The notes below the pieces were generated by a model that was given only the letters and a program-made list of their open reading frames with translations, made no database searches and was not told the DNA's origin. From NCBI GenBank assembly GCA_900469615.1, contig UBYA01000024.1, positions 1-64,000 on the forward strand: a DNA stretch of 64,000 nucleotides, read 5' to 3'. Positions 52,431-63,766 of the stretch are shown here, one piece after another. The translations under genes were made by a program, and so were the position numbers. Every line of letters starts with the position of its first letter. The first letter of the stretch is position 1. This DNA comes from Hyphomicrobiales bacterium. Lineage in GTDB: Bacteria; Pseudomonadota; Alphaproteobacteria; Rhizobiales; Rhizobiaceae.

Positions 52431-52526
52431 AGTCGTCCTGCCTTTAATAAAAATGAACGCCGTGGACGGCCAGTGCGGAGGTCCACGGCGAATTCTGGCG
52501 CGAAACTACAAATCGCGCCCGAAAAG

Positions 52527-53711
52527 TCAACCCCTGTTACCCATGAAAAGCAGGCGTATCCCCGAAAGCAGGACATAAAGGCCAAAGAAAAAGGCTACAG
52601 CCCAGGCAAAGCCGCTGGGATTGACGAAATCCATGGCCGTGCCGATCGTCGGCGGCCCGAGAACCATGCCGACGGCATAACAGAAGACAAAGGCTGCGTT
52701 GGCCGCGACGAGATCGACGCCCGTGAGCCGCGTGCCAAGGTGACTCAGCCCGACCGTGTACATGCCCGAAACGCAGCCGCCCCAGAAAAGCAGGATGACG
52801 GCAAGAATGATCCAGTTCGACGCCAGCGACGGCAGCAGAAGCGCGCCGACAAGGCCGATGATGGCCATGATCGACAGCAGCGGCCGCTTGTCGCGCATGC
52901 GGTCGGCAAGCAGCCCGAGCGGGATCTGGAAGACGAAGTTGCCCACGCCCATGACCGTCAGCAGCAGTGCCGCCTGTGATTCGTTGAACCCCAGGCGAGT
53001 CGCATAGCTGGTGAACAGCGATCCGCCGCCGACGGTAACCGCGCCGAACACGAAAACCGCAGCCGTCGCCGTCGGCACGAGGAAGATGTAGCGGACGAAA
53101 TGCAGCTCCGGCTTCTCGTCGACGATCGGGCTTTCGTTGCGGGCGATGAAGATCGGAATGGCGGCGGCCAGGATGATGCAGGCGCCGATGACGAACGGCA
53201 TCAAGCCTTCGCTGCCGACGACGGAAAAGAGCAGGGGGCCGGCCGCGAAGCCAAGGGAGAAAATCGTCGAATAGAGGCCGAGCACGAAGCCGCGCTTGGA
53301 AGGCGGCGAGGCTGCGTTGATCCAGAATTCCGACAGGATGAAGAGCGTCGTCGTCGACCCGTGAAAAACGAGGCGCAGCGGAAACCACAAAAGCAGGTTT
53401 TCGGCATAATAGAAGCCGAGCGAGCTCAGCGCGGACAGAACGACCGCCCAGATCATCGTCTGCACGACGCCGAAGCGATGGGCGAGTTTGGTCGTGATGA
53501 CCGCGGCCAGCATCGATGCCACGCCCATCATCGCCGTGTTGAGCCCGATCAGGCTCGAGGAAATGCCGCGCTTTTCCAGAATGATGCTGAGCAGAGGCAA
53601 GCCGAGCCCGATGGCAATGCCGACGGCAGACACGGACGCGATGGCCGCGACGAGCGAAGGCCAGTGAATTTCTTCGACATGGCCGGCCTTGTCGTTCGTC
53701 GGTTCAAACAT
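52527..53711 (-). CDS. MFS transporter (YcaD-like)
   Basis: 394 residues, about 12 transmembrane helices in two halves. The loop after helix 2 carries KLAHRFG, and the cytoplasmic loop before helix 7 is charged (NESPIVDEKPELHF). RMRDKRPLLSIMAIIG is the equivalent second-half loop. The closest known type is the YcaD/UMF-like permease group; the substrate is unknown. Its ATG overlaps the end of a small upstream frame. Confidence 0.85.
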   Translation of the reverse strand: MFEPTNDKAGHVEEIHWPSLVAAIASVSAVGIAIGLGLPLLSIILEKRGISSSLIGLNTAMMGVASMLAAVITTKLAHRFGVVQTMIWAVVLSALSSLGFYYAENLLLWFPLRLVFHGSTTTLFILSEFWINAASPPSKRGFVLGLYSTIFSLGFAAGPLLFSVVGSEGLMPFVIGACIILAAAIPIFIARNESPIVDEKPELHFVRYIFLVPTATAAVFVFGAVTVGGGSLFTSYATRLGFNESQAALLLTVMGVGNFVFQIPLGLLADRMRDKRPLLSIMAIIGLVGALLLPSLASNWIILAVILLFWGGCVSGMYTVGLSHLGTRLTGVDLVAANAAFVFCYAVGMVLGPPTIGTAMDFVNPSGFAWAVAFFFGLYVLLSGIRLLFMGNRG

Positions 53712-53820
53712 AAACTAGTTCCTGGAGCATGAGGCGGGCGAATCGATCCGGATGCGCAACATAGAAAGGCACGGCACGGCCAAATTCAGGTGACGGGTCG
53801 GCTTTCATGTGATCGGTCAC
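53704..53820 (-). CDS. possible small protein coupled to the MFS gene
   Basis: 38 residues from GTG 53820 (or 34 from ATG 53808). The frame continues to TTG 53862 with coding-like composition. GGAGG lies just before the GTG. The sequence includes EFGRAVPFYVAHPDRFARL, well balanced and unlike chance translation, and ends inside the MFS start region (8-base overlap). It may be a leader whose translation feeds the transporter, or the tail of a decayed gene. Confidence 0.35.
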   Translation of the reverse strand: MTDHMKADPSPEFGRAVPFYVAHPDRFARLMLQELVYV

Positions 53821-54016
53821 ACCCTCCGGAATGGTCCCTTTGACGCCGGGATGTTCAGACAAGAAATGCTGCCCATGTCAAGCGGTCGCCGGTGAAGCAA
53901 TCTGCCTGAATTACGAATAAGCAACAAATCGGCAGCTGCTCCCGATATAAGGGCATTGTGCGCGGAGGCAATCTCTGTCCGCGATGGAAGCGGCCAGCAC
54001 GGACCGGGAAGCATGG

Positions 54017-54472
54017 TCACGAACGATCATTTCCCTGGTTCCACTCCTCGGGGCTGTCGTCATGGCCGCCGAAACCATGCATGCGCAGCGCCCATTGCAG
54101 GCCGATGACGCCGCCCTTGATCGGCTGGATGACGGCAAGCGCCGCGATGACGGTGATGGGTGCCCAGATGGCGAGGTGGGCCCAGAGCGGCAGTTTGAAG
54201 GTCATGTCCGTCAACATGTAGCCGCCGACGATGACGTGGCCCAGGACCAGTATCACCAGATAGGGCGGAAGATCGTCGGCACGTTGATGGGAAATATCCT
54301 CGCCGCATACGGCGCAGCGATCCACCGGCTTCAGGAAGGCGCCGAAGAGCTTGCCGGTTCCGCAGCGCGGGCAGCGGTTCAGCATGCCGCGGGCGATGGA
54401 TCGTCCGAGCGGACGCTCGCTTTCGTCGGGGCCACCGAAGCGTATGGGGGAGTCGGATGGGGTGCCCGTCAT
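54017..54472 (-). CDS. DUF983 family membrane protein
   Basis: 151 residues. A cytoplasmic N-terminal zinc ribbon (CPRCGTGKLF and CAVCGED) precedes two transmembrane helices (LVILVLGHVIVGGYML; HLAIWAPITVIAALAVI). This fits DUF983, a family of unknown function that follows rnr in many alphaproteobacteria. It starts 32 bases after the rnr stop and is probably cotranscribed with topA-rnr. Confidence 0.88.
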   Translation of the reverse strand: MTGTPSDSPIRFGGPDESERPLGRSIARGMLNRCPRCGTGKLFGAFLKPVDRCAVCGEDISHQRADDLPPYLVILVLGHVIVGGYMLTDMTFKLPLWAHLAIWAPITVIAALAVIQPIKGGVIGLQWALRMHGFGGHDDSPEEWNQGNDRS

Positions 54473-54504
54473 GAATGCTCTTCCTCCCTGCCGGCAGCCA
54501 CTCT

Positions 54505-56883
54505 TTATCTGCGGCCGCGTGGCGGTCTCGTGCCCGGTGCCTTGCGGGCCTGGTTCTTGTTGCGGCGGGTCGCCTTGTGGAAGGAGCGTACCGCCGTCGG
54601 CATGGGTCTGCCCTCGCTCAGCATTTCGAAGCGCAAGGCTCCCGCAAGCGGCACGGCTTCGGCCAGTCTCACGGTGACGTCGTCGCCGAGACGATAGCCG
54701 AGCCCCGTTCTTTCGCCCGTCAGGGCCTGATGCGCCTCGTCATAGATGAAATAATCGGTGCCGAGCGTAGATATAGGGACAAAGCCGTCAGCGCCATAGT
54801 CCGGCAGGGTGACAAAAAGTCCCGACTTGGTGACGCCGCCGACGCGGGCCTCGAATTCCGCGCCCACACGACCGGCGAGATGATGGGCGATAAGCCGGTC
54901 CACGGTCTCGCGCTCCGCCGCCATGGCACGGCGTTCGAAGGTCGAGATTTCGGCCGCGATGTCGTCGAGCGACGCTTCTTCGTCCGGCGTGATGCCGCCT
55001 TCGCCCAGACCGAGCGAGCCGACAAGCGCCCGATGGACGATCAGATCGGCGTAGCGGCGGATCGGCGAGGTGAAATGCGCGTATTTCATCAGGTTCAGGC
55101 CGAAGTGCCCGATATTGTCCGGGCTGTAGATCGCCTGGCTCTGCGAACGCAGCACCATTTCGTTGACCATGGTCTGATGCGGCGTGCCCTCGGCTTTCGC
55201 CAGGATGCCGTTGAAGCTGTTGGCGCGAACGTTGCCGCCTTTGGCAAGCGATATGCCGAGCGTCGCCAGGAATTCGCGCAGCACCTCCTGCTTGGCGAGC
55301 GTCGGCCCGTCATGGATGCGGTAGATGAGTGCCTGCTTGCGCTTTTCCAGCGTCTCGGCGGCGGCGACGTTGGCCTGGATCATCATCTCTTCGATGAGCT
55401 TGTGCGCGTCGAGCCGCGGCGGCACGATAACACTGTCGACCGTGCCGTCCGGCTTCAGCAGGATCTTGCGTTCCGGCATGTCGAGCTCGAGCGGCTGTCG
55501 CCGGTCGCGGCCCTTCTTCAGGATCTCGTAGGCGTGCCAGAGCGGCTTGAGGATCGGCTCCAGCATCGGCCCGGTCTTGTCGTCGGGCTGGCCATCGATG
55601 GCGGTCTGCGCCTGCTGGTAGGAAAGTTTGGCCGCGCTCTTCATCATGACGCGATGGAAGGTGTGCCCGGCCTTGCGCCCTTCCCTGGAGAAGATCATCC
55701 GCACGGCGAGAGCAGGGCGGTCCACGCCTTCTTTCAGCGAGCAGAGATCGTTGGAGATGCGCTCGGGCAGCATCGGCACGACGCGATCGGGGAAATAGAC
55801 CGAATTGCCGCGCTTCAATGCCTCGCGGTCGAGCGGCGAGTTCGGGCGCACATACCAGGAGACGTCGGCAATGGCGACGGTGACGATCACGCCGTCCGGA
55901 TTGTCGGGCGAGGGGTCCATCTCGGCATAGACGGCGTCGTCATGGTCCTTGGCGTCGGCCGGATCGATGGTGATCAGCGGCAGGCTGCGCCAGTCCTCGC
56001 GATGCGACATGGTGGCGGGTTTGGCCGAGTCGGCTTCCGCGATGACGGCAGGCGGGAAGACATGCGGGATGCCATGGGCATGGATGGCGATCATCGAGAT
56101 CGCCTTTTCCGAGGCGACGGAGCCGACCACCGACAGCACCTTGGCGCGCGGCAGACCGAAGCGGCCGAGACGGGCCACTTCCACCTCGACGAGATCGCCG
56201 TCCTTGGCGTCGCCGGTATAGTCCGGATCGATGACCATCTCTTCGCCGCGTCGCTCGATCGGCATCAGCCGGCCGCCGCCGCCGGGCGTCTCGCGGAAGA
56301 CGCCCATCGTGGCCGCTTGCCGCTTGTCGATGACCCTGATGATGCGCGCCGTATAGGCAGGGCCGCCGCGATCGACGGCCGGGAAGATCTTGGCGAGGAT
56401 GCGGTCGCCCATGCCCGCGACAGGCGCCTTGCCCTTGCCGTTGCGGCCGGCGGGCGAGGAGGATTGCTTGATCATCACGGCCGGCGCCACGCCGTTTTCG
56501 TCCGCCCATTCGGCCGGACGGCCGATGAGTTCGCCATCCTTGTCGCGCGTGGTGATGTCGAGAACGGCAATCGGTGGCAGCGCGCCGGGGCGGATGAGCG
56601 ATTTGCGGCTCTTCTGCACCATGCCTTCTTCTTCGAGCTCGCGCAGAAGCGTCTTCAGCGCGACGCGGCTCTCGCCCTTCAATCCGAAGGCTTTGGCCAG
56701 CTCGCGCTTGGACGCTTGCTGCGGGTGTTCGGCGATGAAGCGCAGGAGGACTTCGCGCGGCGGCAGAACGCCATGGACGATCGCCATCATCGGCTCGGCG
56801 TCGCCGCTTGCCTTACCGGCGCGACCGGGCTTGCCGGAGCGTCGTTCCGACGATGGAATCTTGCCGCGCGGTTCTCTGCTCAC
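54505..56883 (-). CDS. rnr: ribonuclease R
   Basis: 792 residues: N-terminal helix-turn-helix and cold-shock domains, a central RNB exonuclease domain with catalytic acids in TIDPADAKDHDDAVY, and a C-terminal S1 domain with a basic tail (RRNKNQARKAPGTRPPRGRR). A 3'-5' exoribonuclease that degrades structured RNA. The GTG start overlaps the topA stop (GTGA-type), so the two are translationally coupled. Confidence 0.95.
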   Translation of the reverse strand: MSREPRGKIPSSERRSGKPGRAGKASGDAEPMMAIVHGVLPPREVLLRFIAEHPQQASKRELAKAFGLKGESRVALKTLLRELEEEGMVQKSRKSLIRPGALPPIAVLDITTRDKDGELIGRPAEWADENGVAPAVMIKQSSSPAGRNGKGKAPVAGMGDRILAKIFPAVDRGGPAYTARIIRVIDKRQAATMGVFRETPGGGGRLMPIERRGEEMVIDPDYTGDAKDGDLVEVEVARLGRFGLPRAKVLSVVGSVASEKAISMIAIHAHGIPHVFPPAVIAEADSAKPATMSHREDWRSLPLITIDPADAKDHDDAVYAEMDPSPDNPDGVIVTVAIADVSWYVRPNSPLDREALKRGNSVYFPDRVVPMLPERISNDLCSLKEGVDRPALAVRMIFSREGRKAGHTFHRVMMKSAAKLSYQQAQTAIDGQPDDKTGPMLEPILKPLWHAYEILKKGRDRRQPLELDMPERKILLKPDGTVDSVIVPPRLDAHKLIEEMMIQANVAAAETLEKRKQALIYRIHDGPTLAKQEVLREFLATLGISLAKGGNVRANSFNGILAKAEGTPHQTMVNEMVLRSQSQAIYSPDNIGHFGLNLMKYAHFTSPIRRYADLIVHRALVGSLGLGEGGITPDEEASLDDIAAEISTFERRAMAAERETVDRLIAHHLAGRVGAEFEARVGGVTKSGLFVTLPDYGADGFVPISTLGTDYFIYDEAHQALTGERTGLGYRLGDDVTVRLAEAVPLAGALRFEMLSEGRPMPTAVRSFHKATRRNKNQARKAPGTRPPRGRR

Positions 56884-59549
56884 TCTGCACTCTTCTTTTT
56901 CGCTGCCGTCTTGGCCGCGGGCTTCTTTGCAGCAGCCTTCGGCTTGGCGGTCGTTTTCGTCGCTTTTGCGCCGGCTGCCGCGGCCTTTGCCTTGGCGGGC
57001 GCCTTCTTGGTTGCGGTGCCGCTCTTGCCGGCTTTTGCCGCAATCAGAGCCAAGGCCTCTTCGACGGTGATCGCCTGCGGGTCCGTGCCCTTCGGCAGGG
57101 TCGCGTTGACCTTGCCCCAGTTTACGTATGGGCCGTACTTGCCGTCGCGAACGGTGATCGCGCCGCCGCCGTCCGGATGCTCGCCGAGCTCCTTCAGAGC
57201 CGCTGCTGCGCCGCGCGTCTTGCCGCCGGCCGCCTTGCTCTGCTTTTCGGCAATCAATGTCACCGCGCGGTTCAAGCCTACGGTGAAGACGTCCTCGACA
57301 CTTTCGAGGTTGGCATAGCTGCCGTCATGCAGGAGGAATGGACCATAGCGGCCGATGCCGGAAGAGATCATCTTGCCGGTTTCGGGATGCTTGCCGATAT
57401 CGCGCGGCAGCGAGATCAGCGCCATCGCCTTTTCATAGTCGATATCCTCGGGCTTCCAGCCGCGCGGCAGCGAGGCACGCTTGGCCTCCTTGCCTTCGCC
57501 GCGCTGGATATAGGGTCCGAAGCGCCCCGACCGCAGCGTCAGCTCCTCGCCTGTCACCGGATCGGCACCGAGCGCCTTCGGCTCGTTCAACCCGTTGGAT
57601 TCGGCCTCCGCGCCGCCTTCGGAGGACAGCTGGCGGGTGTAGTTGCATTCCGGATAGTTCGAGCAGCCGATGAAGGCGCCGTATTTGCCGAGCTTCAGCG
57701 AGAGGTTGCCGGTGCCGCACACCTGGCAGATGCGCGGGTCGCTGCCGTCTTCGCGCTTCGGGAAGACCAGCGGCGCCAGCGCCTCGTTGAGTGCGTCGAG
57801 GACATTGGTGACGCGGAGTTCCTTGGTGTCTTCGATCTGGGCGAAGAAATCGCGCCAGAAGTCGCGCAGCACGTCCTTCCAGTTGAGCTCGCCGGCGGAG
57901 ATGCGATCGAGCTTCTCTTCGAGATCGGCCGTGAAATCGTACTCGACGTACTTCGTGAAGAAGCTTTCGAGGAACGCCGTCACCAGCCGGCCCTTGGCCT
58001 GCGGCAGCAGCTTGCGCTTGTCGATGGTGACGTAGTCGCGGTCGCGCAGCGTCGCAAGCGTCGCAGCATAAGTGGAAGGGCGGCCGATGCCGAGCTCTTC
58101 CATCTTCTTGATCAGCGACGCTTCCGAATAGCGTGGCGGCGGCTCGGTGAAATGCTGGGTCGAATTGATCTTCTGCTTGGCGAGGTTCTCGCGGGCATTG
58201 ATCTCCGGCAGACGACCGCCTTCTTCGCTGTCGTCGCTCTGCTCGCCGTCTTCCTTCTGGTCGGTATAGGCGGCGATGAAGCCGTCGAAGCGGATGACCG
58301 AGCCGACGGCGCGCAGGCCGGCCTTCTTGCCGGCATTGTCGGCGAGGATTTCTACGGTCGTGCGCTCGATTTCGGCCGAAGCCATCTGGCTGGCGATGCC
58401 GCGCTTCCAGATCAGGTCGTAAAGCTTGAGCTGGTCGTCATCGAGGAACTTGCGGATGCGGTCCGGCACGCGGTCGAAGTCCGTCGGGCGGATCGCCTCG
58501 TGCGCTTCCTGGGCATTTTTTGCCTTGGTGGAATAGAAGCGGGCCTTTTCCGGCAGGTAGCGGTCGCCGAACTGGTTGGCGATGGCGCGGCGTGCCGCAT
58601 CGATCGCTTCCGGCGCCATCTGCACGCCGTCGGTACGCATATAGGTGATAAGACCGACGGTCTCGCCACCGATGTCGACGCCTTCGTAGAGCTTCTGCGC
58701 CACCTGCATGGTGCGCGAGGCCGAGAAGCCGAGCTTCGAGGAGGCCGCCTGTTGCAGGGTCGAGGTGGTGAACGGCGGGCTCGGATTGCGCTTGACCGGC
58801 TTTGCCTCGACGGTATCGACGACGTAGGCGGCGCCCTCCAGCAGCGCCTTCAGCCTGCCGGCTTCTTCGCCGTTGCCGATCGCACGCGGCTGCAGGCGCT
58901 TGCCGTCGGCCGATACGAGGCGGGCTTCGAATTCGTCGCCGCGCGGCGTCTTCAGGATCGCCGAGAGGTTCCAGTATTCTTCCGAGATGAAGCGTTCGAT
59001 CTCGGACTCGCGGTCGCAGACGAGGCGCAGCGCCACCGACTGCACGCGGCCGGCCGAGCGGGCGCCCGGCAGCTTGCGCCAGAGGACCGGCGAAAGGTTG
59101 AAACCGACGAGATAGTCGAGGGCGCGGCGGGCGAGGTAGGCATCCACCAGCGGCACGTCGATGTCGCGCGGGTCGGCCATCGCGTCGAGCACGGCCTTTT
59201 TGGTGATGGCGTTGAAGACGACGCGTTTTACCGGCTTGCCGTTGATGACGCGCTTCTTGTTGAGCAGGTCGAGCACATGCCAGGAGATTGCTTCACCCTC
59301 GCGATCCGGGTCGGTCGCGAGGAACAGGCCGTCGGAGGACTTCACCGCATCGGCGATGTCCTTCATGCGCTTTTGCGAAGCGCCATCGACTTCCCACAGC
59401 ATTTCGAAATCCTGATCCGGCAGTACCGAACCGTCTTTGGCGGGCAGGTCGCGCACATGGCCGAAAGAGGCAAGAACCTTATATCCGGGTCCCAGATATT
59501 TGTTGATTGTCTTGGCCTTGGCAGGCGATTCCACCACTACAACGTTCAT
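56880..59549 (-). CDS. topA: DNA topoisomerase I
   Basis: 889 residues, type IA topoisomerase that relaxes negative supercoils. The N-terminal Toprim domain starts MNVVVVESPAKAK and contains ATDPDREGEAISWH; the active-site tyrosine is Tyr303 in TYMRTDG. One four-Cys zinc module (CQVCGTGNLSLKLGKYGAFI, then CSNYPEC) and several C-terminal repeats precede a Lys/Ala-rich tail of about 60 residues. ATG 59549 gives the family N-terminus; 59552 adds one Met. Confidence 0.96.
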   Translation of the reverse strand: MNVVVVESPAKAKTINKYLGPGYKVLASFGHVRDLPAKDGSVLPDQDFEMLWEVDGASQKRMKDIADAVKSSDGLFLATDPDREGEAISWHVLDLLNKKRVINGKPVKRVVFNAITKKAVLDAMADPRDIDVPLVDAYLARRALDYLVGFNLSPVLWRKLPGARSAGRVQSVALRLVCDRESEIERFISEEYWNLSAILKTPRGDEFEARLVSADGKRLQPRAIGNGEEAGRLKALLEGAAYVVDTVEAKPVKRNPSPPFTTSTLQQAASSKLGFSASRTMQVAQKLYEGVDIGGETVGLITYMRTDGVQMAPEAIDAARRAIANQFGDRYLPEKARFYSTKAKNAQEAHEAIRPTDFDRVPDRIRKFLDDDQLKLYDLIWKRGIASQMASAEIERTTVEILADNAGKKAGLRAVGSVIRFDGFIAAYTDQKEDGEQSDDSEEGGRLPEINARENLAKQKINSTQHFTEPPPRYSEASLIKKMEELGIGRPSTYAATLATLRDRDYVTIDKRKLLPQAKGRLVTAFLESFFTKYVEYDFTADLEEKLDRISAGELNWKDVLRDFWRDFFAQIEDTKELRVTNVLDALNEALAPLVFPKREDGSDPRICQVCGTGNLSLKLGKYGAFIGCSNYPECNYTRQLSSEGGAEAESNGLNEPKALGADPVTGEELTLRSGRFGPYIQRGEGKEAKRASLPRGWKPEDIDYEKAMALISLPRDIGKHPETGKMISSGIGRYGPFLLHDGSYANLESVEDVFTVGLNRAVTLIAEKQSKAAGGKTRGAAAALKELGEHPDGGGAITVRDGKYGPYVNWGKVNATLPKGTDPQAITVEEALALIAAKAGKSGTATKKAPAKAKAAAAGAKATKTTAKPKAAAKKPAAKTAAKKKSAE

Positions 59550-59724
59550 CATAAAGTCTCTGAATACGAGGTCGTGCCGAAGCAAGGCACGGAAGAAACC
59601 GGGCTTTTCCGTCTTCCCGGCCCTCCGACATGGACAGGGAAATCGTCGCGGTCAAGAGGCTAAGGCGATTTTTGCGCTTGGCGCGGCGATGCGATGCTTA
59701 GAATTGGTACGCGCGTCACAGTTT

Positions 59725-60873
59725 TCAATCCGGCATGGAGATCGACACCAGCCCGCCGGGGTGACGATGCAGCCGGCCGGCCATGTCCAGTTCGAGAAGA
59801 ACCGAATGGATCGCGGATATCGGAAGACCGGTATGGCGGACGATATCGTCAATCTCGACCGGCGTCGGCCCGAGGGCTTCTGCGATGTGATCGCGCTCTG
59901 CGTCGTCGGGCGGTGCGCTGAGCGGCTTGCTTCGTTCGACGGTCGGTTCGGCGGGGCGCGGACGGAAGAGATCCGGCTCGGCCAGCGGCCGAAGCGCGTC
60001 GACGATGTCGTTCGGCGTCGTTACGATCATCGCGCCATCCTTGATCAGGCCATTCGTGCCTTCGCAGCGCGGATCGAGCGGCGAGCCGGGCACGGCGAAG
60101 ACAAGCCTGCCGCATTCCCCGGCAAGACGCGCCGTGATCAGCGAACCGGAGCGTGTTGCCGCTTCGACGACCACGACGCCGAGCGAGATGCCCGCGATCA
60201 AACGGTTGCGGCGCGGGAAGTCGCGGGCTCGCGGTTCCCATCCGAACGGCATTTCGCTGACGGCGAGTCCGTTGCCGTCCCATATGTCGTTGAGCAGGCC
60301 GATATTCTCGGGCGGATAAGGCTGGTCGAGACCACCCGCCATGGCGGCGATCGTGCCGGTCGCGAGGCTGGCGCGGTGGGCTGCGGTGTCGATGCCGCGC
60401 GCCAGCCCGGAAACTACGGCATAACCGGCTTCGCCGCAGGTGCGAGCAATCATGGCGGTGAATTTGGCGCCGCTGATCGAGGCGTTGCGGGAGCCGACGA
60501 TGCCGATTGCCGGGCGTGTGGCGGCGGCCATGTTGCCCTTGACGGCGAGAATCGGCGGAGCCCCGTCGATTTCTCGAAGGGCAGGGGGATAGTCGGGTTC
60601 GCCGATGCCGACGAAGCGGGCACCGAAGCGATGCGCCGCTTCCAGTTCCCGCAGCGCATCCCGTTCGTCGGCGATGCGGATGGCGCGCGTCGAGCCGCCG
60701 CGCTGCGAAAGCGTCGGAAGCATGGCGAGCGCAGCCTCGGCGGAACCGTAGTGGTTGATGAGATCGCGAAAGGTGGACGGCCCGACATTGTCGGAACGGA
60801 TGAGCCTGAGCCAGGCGATCCTTTGTTTCTCGGTCAGCGCAACTCCGGTCCGTCTTGCGCTGCCTGCGTCCAT
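59725..60873 (-). CDS. dprA: DNA-processing protein DprA
   Basis: 382 residues. An N-terminal SAM-like helical region precedes a Rossmann-like DprA core with GIVGSRNAS, SGLARGIDTAAHRASL and EMPFGWEPRARDFPRRNRLIAG, and a C-terminal winged helix (about 315-378). It protects incoming single-stranded DNA and loads RecA during transformation or recombination. The ATG overlaps the plsY stop by one base (TAATG). Confidence 0.93.
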   Translation of the reverse strand: MDAGSARRTGVALTEKQRIAWLRLIRSDNVGPSTFRDLINHYGSAEAALAMLPTLSQRGGSTRAIRIADERDALRELEAAHRFGARFVGIGEPDYPPALREIDGAPPILAVKGNMAAATRPAIGIVGSRNASISGAKFTAMIARTCGEAGYAVVSGLARGIDTAAHRASLATGTIAAMAGGLDQPYPPENIGLLNDIWDGNGLAVSEMPFGWEPRARDFPRRNRLIAGISLGVVVVEAATRSGSLITARLAGECGRLVFAVPGSPLDPRCEGTNGLIKDGAMIVTTPNDIVDALRPLAEPDLFRPRPAEPTVERSKPLSAPPDDAERDHIAEALGPTPVEIDDIVRHTGLPISAIHSVLLELDMAGRLHRHPGGLVSISMPD

Positions 60874-61490
60874 TATCCCTTCGCTCCGATCTTGCTTTCC
60901 GTTCCGGCAGTGAGCCGGACGATATTGGCCCTGTGCTTGTACCAGGAAATGATGGTCATCAGCGCCATGACGGCGGCTATTTTATCGACGCCCAATATCC
61001 ACAATACAACCGGGATGACAAGGGTTGCAACCAAGGCGGAAAGCGAGGAGTAGCGGGTGGTGAAGGCGATGACCAGCCAGATGATGGCGAAAATCAGGGC
61101 CATCAGCGGCGCGAGGCCGAGCAGGATGCCGAGATAGGTTGCAACGCCCTTGCCGCCCTTGAAGCCGATCCAGACCGGGAAGATATGGCCGATGAAAGCG
61201 GCGAAACCGGCAAGTATGCCGGCATCCTCGCCGAAGAAATGTGCGACGAGCAGCACGGCAGCCGTGCCCTTGAATGCATCGAGCAGCAGCGTGGCTGCGG
61301 CAAGCCCCTTGTTGCCGGTGCGCAGCACATTGGTCGCGCCGATATTGCCGGAGCCGATATTGCGCACGTCCCCGAGCCCCGCCATGCGGGTCAGCAGCAG
61401 GCCGAAGGGAATGGAGCCGAGCAGGTAGCCGATGACGAGGGCGGCCAGCACGGTCTGCGGGGTAAGCTGCCAAGTCCAGAATTCCGCCAT
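60873..61490 (-). CDS. plsY: glycerol-3-phosphate acyltransferase PlsY
   Basis: 205 residues, five or so transmembrane helices. The three PlsY motifs are visible: GSIPFGLLLTR, GSGNIGATNVLRTGNK and FKGGKGVATYLG. It transfers an acyl group from acyl phosphate to glycerol-3-phosphate, the first step of phospholipid synthesis, at the inner membrane. ATG 61490 is preferred; GTG 61493 adds one residue. Confidence 0.95.
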   Translation of the reverse strand: MAEFWTWQLTPQTVLAALVIGYLLGSIPFGLLLTRMAGLGDVRNIGSGNIGATNVLRTGNKGLAAATLLLDAFKGTAAVLLVAHFFGEDAGILAGFAAFIGHIFPVWIGFKGGKGVATYLGILLGLAPLMALIFAIIWLVIAFTTRYSSLSALVATLVIPVVLWILGVDKIAAVMALMTIISWYKHRANIVRLTAGTESKIGAKG

Positions 61491-61523
61491 CACGTCTTAC
61501 TCTCCGTAAACTCCGGGCTTGCC

Positions 61524-62809
61524 CTAGAGATTGTGAACCAGCTTGCCTGCGACATAGGTTGCGATCGCGCGGCCGCTCATCCTCGCATCTTCGAAGGGTG
61601 TATTCTTCGAGCGCGACAGAAGCATTTCTTTTGCGACAAGCCAAGGCTCGTCAAGATCGACAAGAGCGATATCGGCCCTGGCGCCGGGCTTCAGCGTGCC
61701 GGCTTCCAGTCCGAAGATCTGCGCCGGCCGCGTCGACAGGGCATCGACAAGCCGCATCAGGCTCACCTGCCCGCTGTGATAGAGCCTGAGCGCCGCCGGA
61801 AGCAATGTCTCGAGCCCGATTGCACCGTCTTCGGCCTCTGCGAACGGCAGGCGCTTGGTGTCGACGTCCTGGGGATCGTGCGAGGAGACGATGATGTCGA
61901 TCGTGCCGTCGGCCAGGGCTTCGATCATGCCCGTTCGATCGTCCTCGGAGCGTAGCGGCGGGTAGAGCTTGAAGAAGGTCCGGTATTCGCCGATGTCGTT
62001 TTCGTTCAGCGCGAGATTGTTGATCGAAATGCCGCAGGTGACTTTGGCGCCGCGCGAGCGGGCGAGGCGGATGGCTTCTGCCGATTCAGGCACCGAAATC
62101 ATTGCGGCGTGATAGTGGCTGCGCGTCAGCGCGGCCATGCGCAGGTCGCGTTCGAGCGGAATGAGTTCGGCTTCCTTCGGAATGCCGGACAGCCCGAGCC
62201 AGCTTGCCAGCAGCCCTTCGTGCATCACGCCGTTTGCACCGAGATACTTGTCGCGCGTCTCGCAGGAAATCACCGCGCCGAATTCCCGCGCATAGGTCAT
62301 GATGCGGCGCAGAACCTGTGTGTCGTGCACGCCGGAATGCGCGTCGGTGAAGACCACGGCACCGGCTTCGCGCAACAAGCCGATTTCCGTCATTTCCTCG
62401 CCGGCAAGCCCCTTGGTGAGGGCGGCCGCCGGGTAGACATTGACGACGGCGGTATCCCGCGCCGTTTTCCTGACGAATTCGACGAGCGCGATGTCGTCGA
62501 TGACGGGGTCCGTGTCCGGCATCATGATGAAGGAAGTGACGCCGCCGGCCGCTGCCGCACGGCTGGCGGAGGCGATGGTTTCACGATGCTCGCCGCCGGG
62601 CTCGCCGACATGGACGCGCGCATCGACGAGGCCGGGAATGGCGACGAGGCCGCTGCAGTCGCGAACGGTCGCGCCCTTCGGAGCGGCATGGTTCCCCGCA
62701 TCTTTGCCGGATGCGACGATCACGCCGTCTTCCACGACGATCGTGCCGACCTCGTCGAGATCGCGGGAGGGGTCGACGATGCGGGCGTTCTGGAGGACGA
62801 TCGAGTTGG

Positions 62810-62813
<4 letters not shown>
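61524..62813 (-). CDS. pyrC: dihydroorotase-like protein, probably catalytically inactive
   Basis: 429 residues, amidohydrolase fold of the type I dihydroorotase group. In active enzymes the first metal motif is HxH (DxHVHxREPG); here it reads DARVHVGEPG, so the first metal His is Arg, and the later DHAPH motif is SHDPQD. This matches the PyrC-like partner subunits that stabilise aspartate carbamoyltransferase without catalysis. The start overlaps the pyrB stop (ATGA), which fits subunit coupling. A separate active dihydroorotase would be expected elsewhere in the genome. Confidence 0.9.
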
Positions 62814-63766
<953 letters not shown>

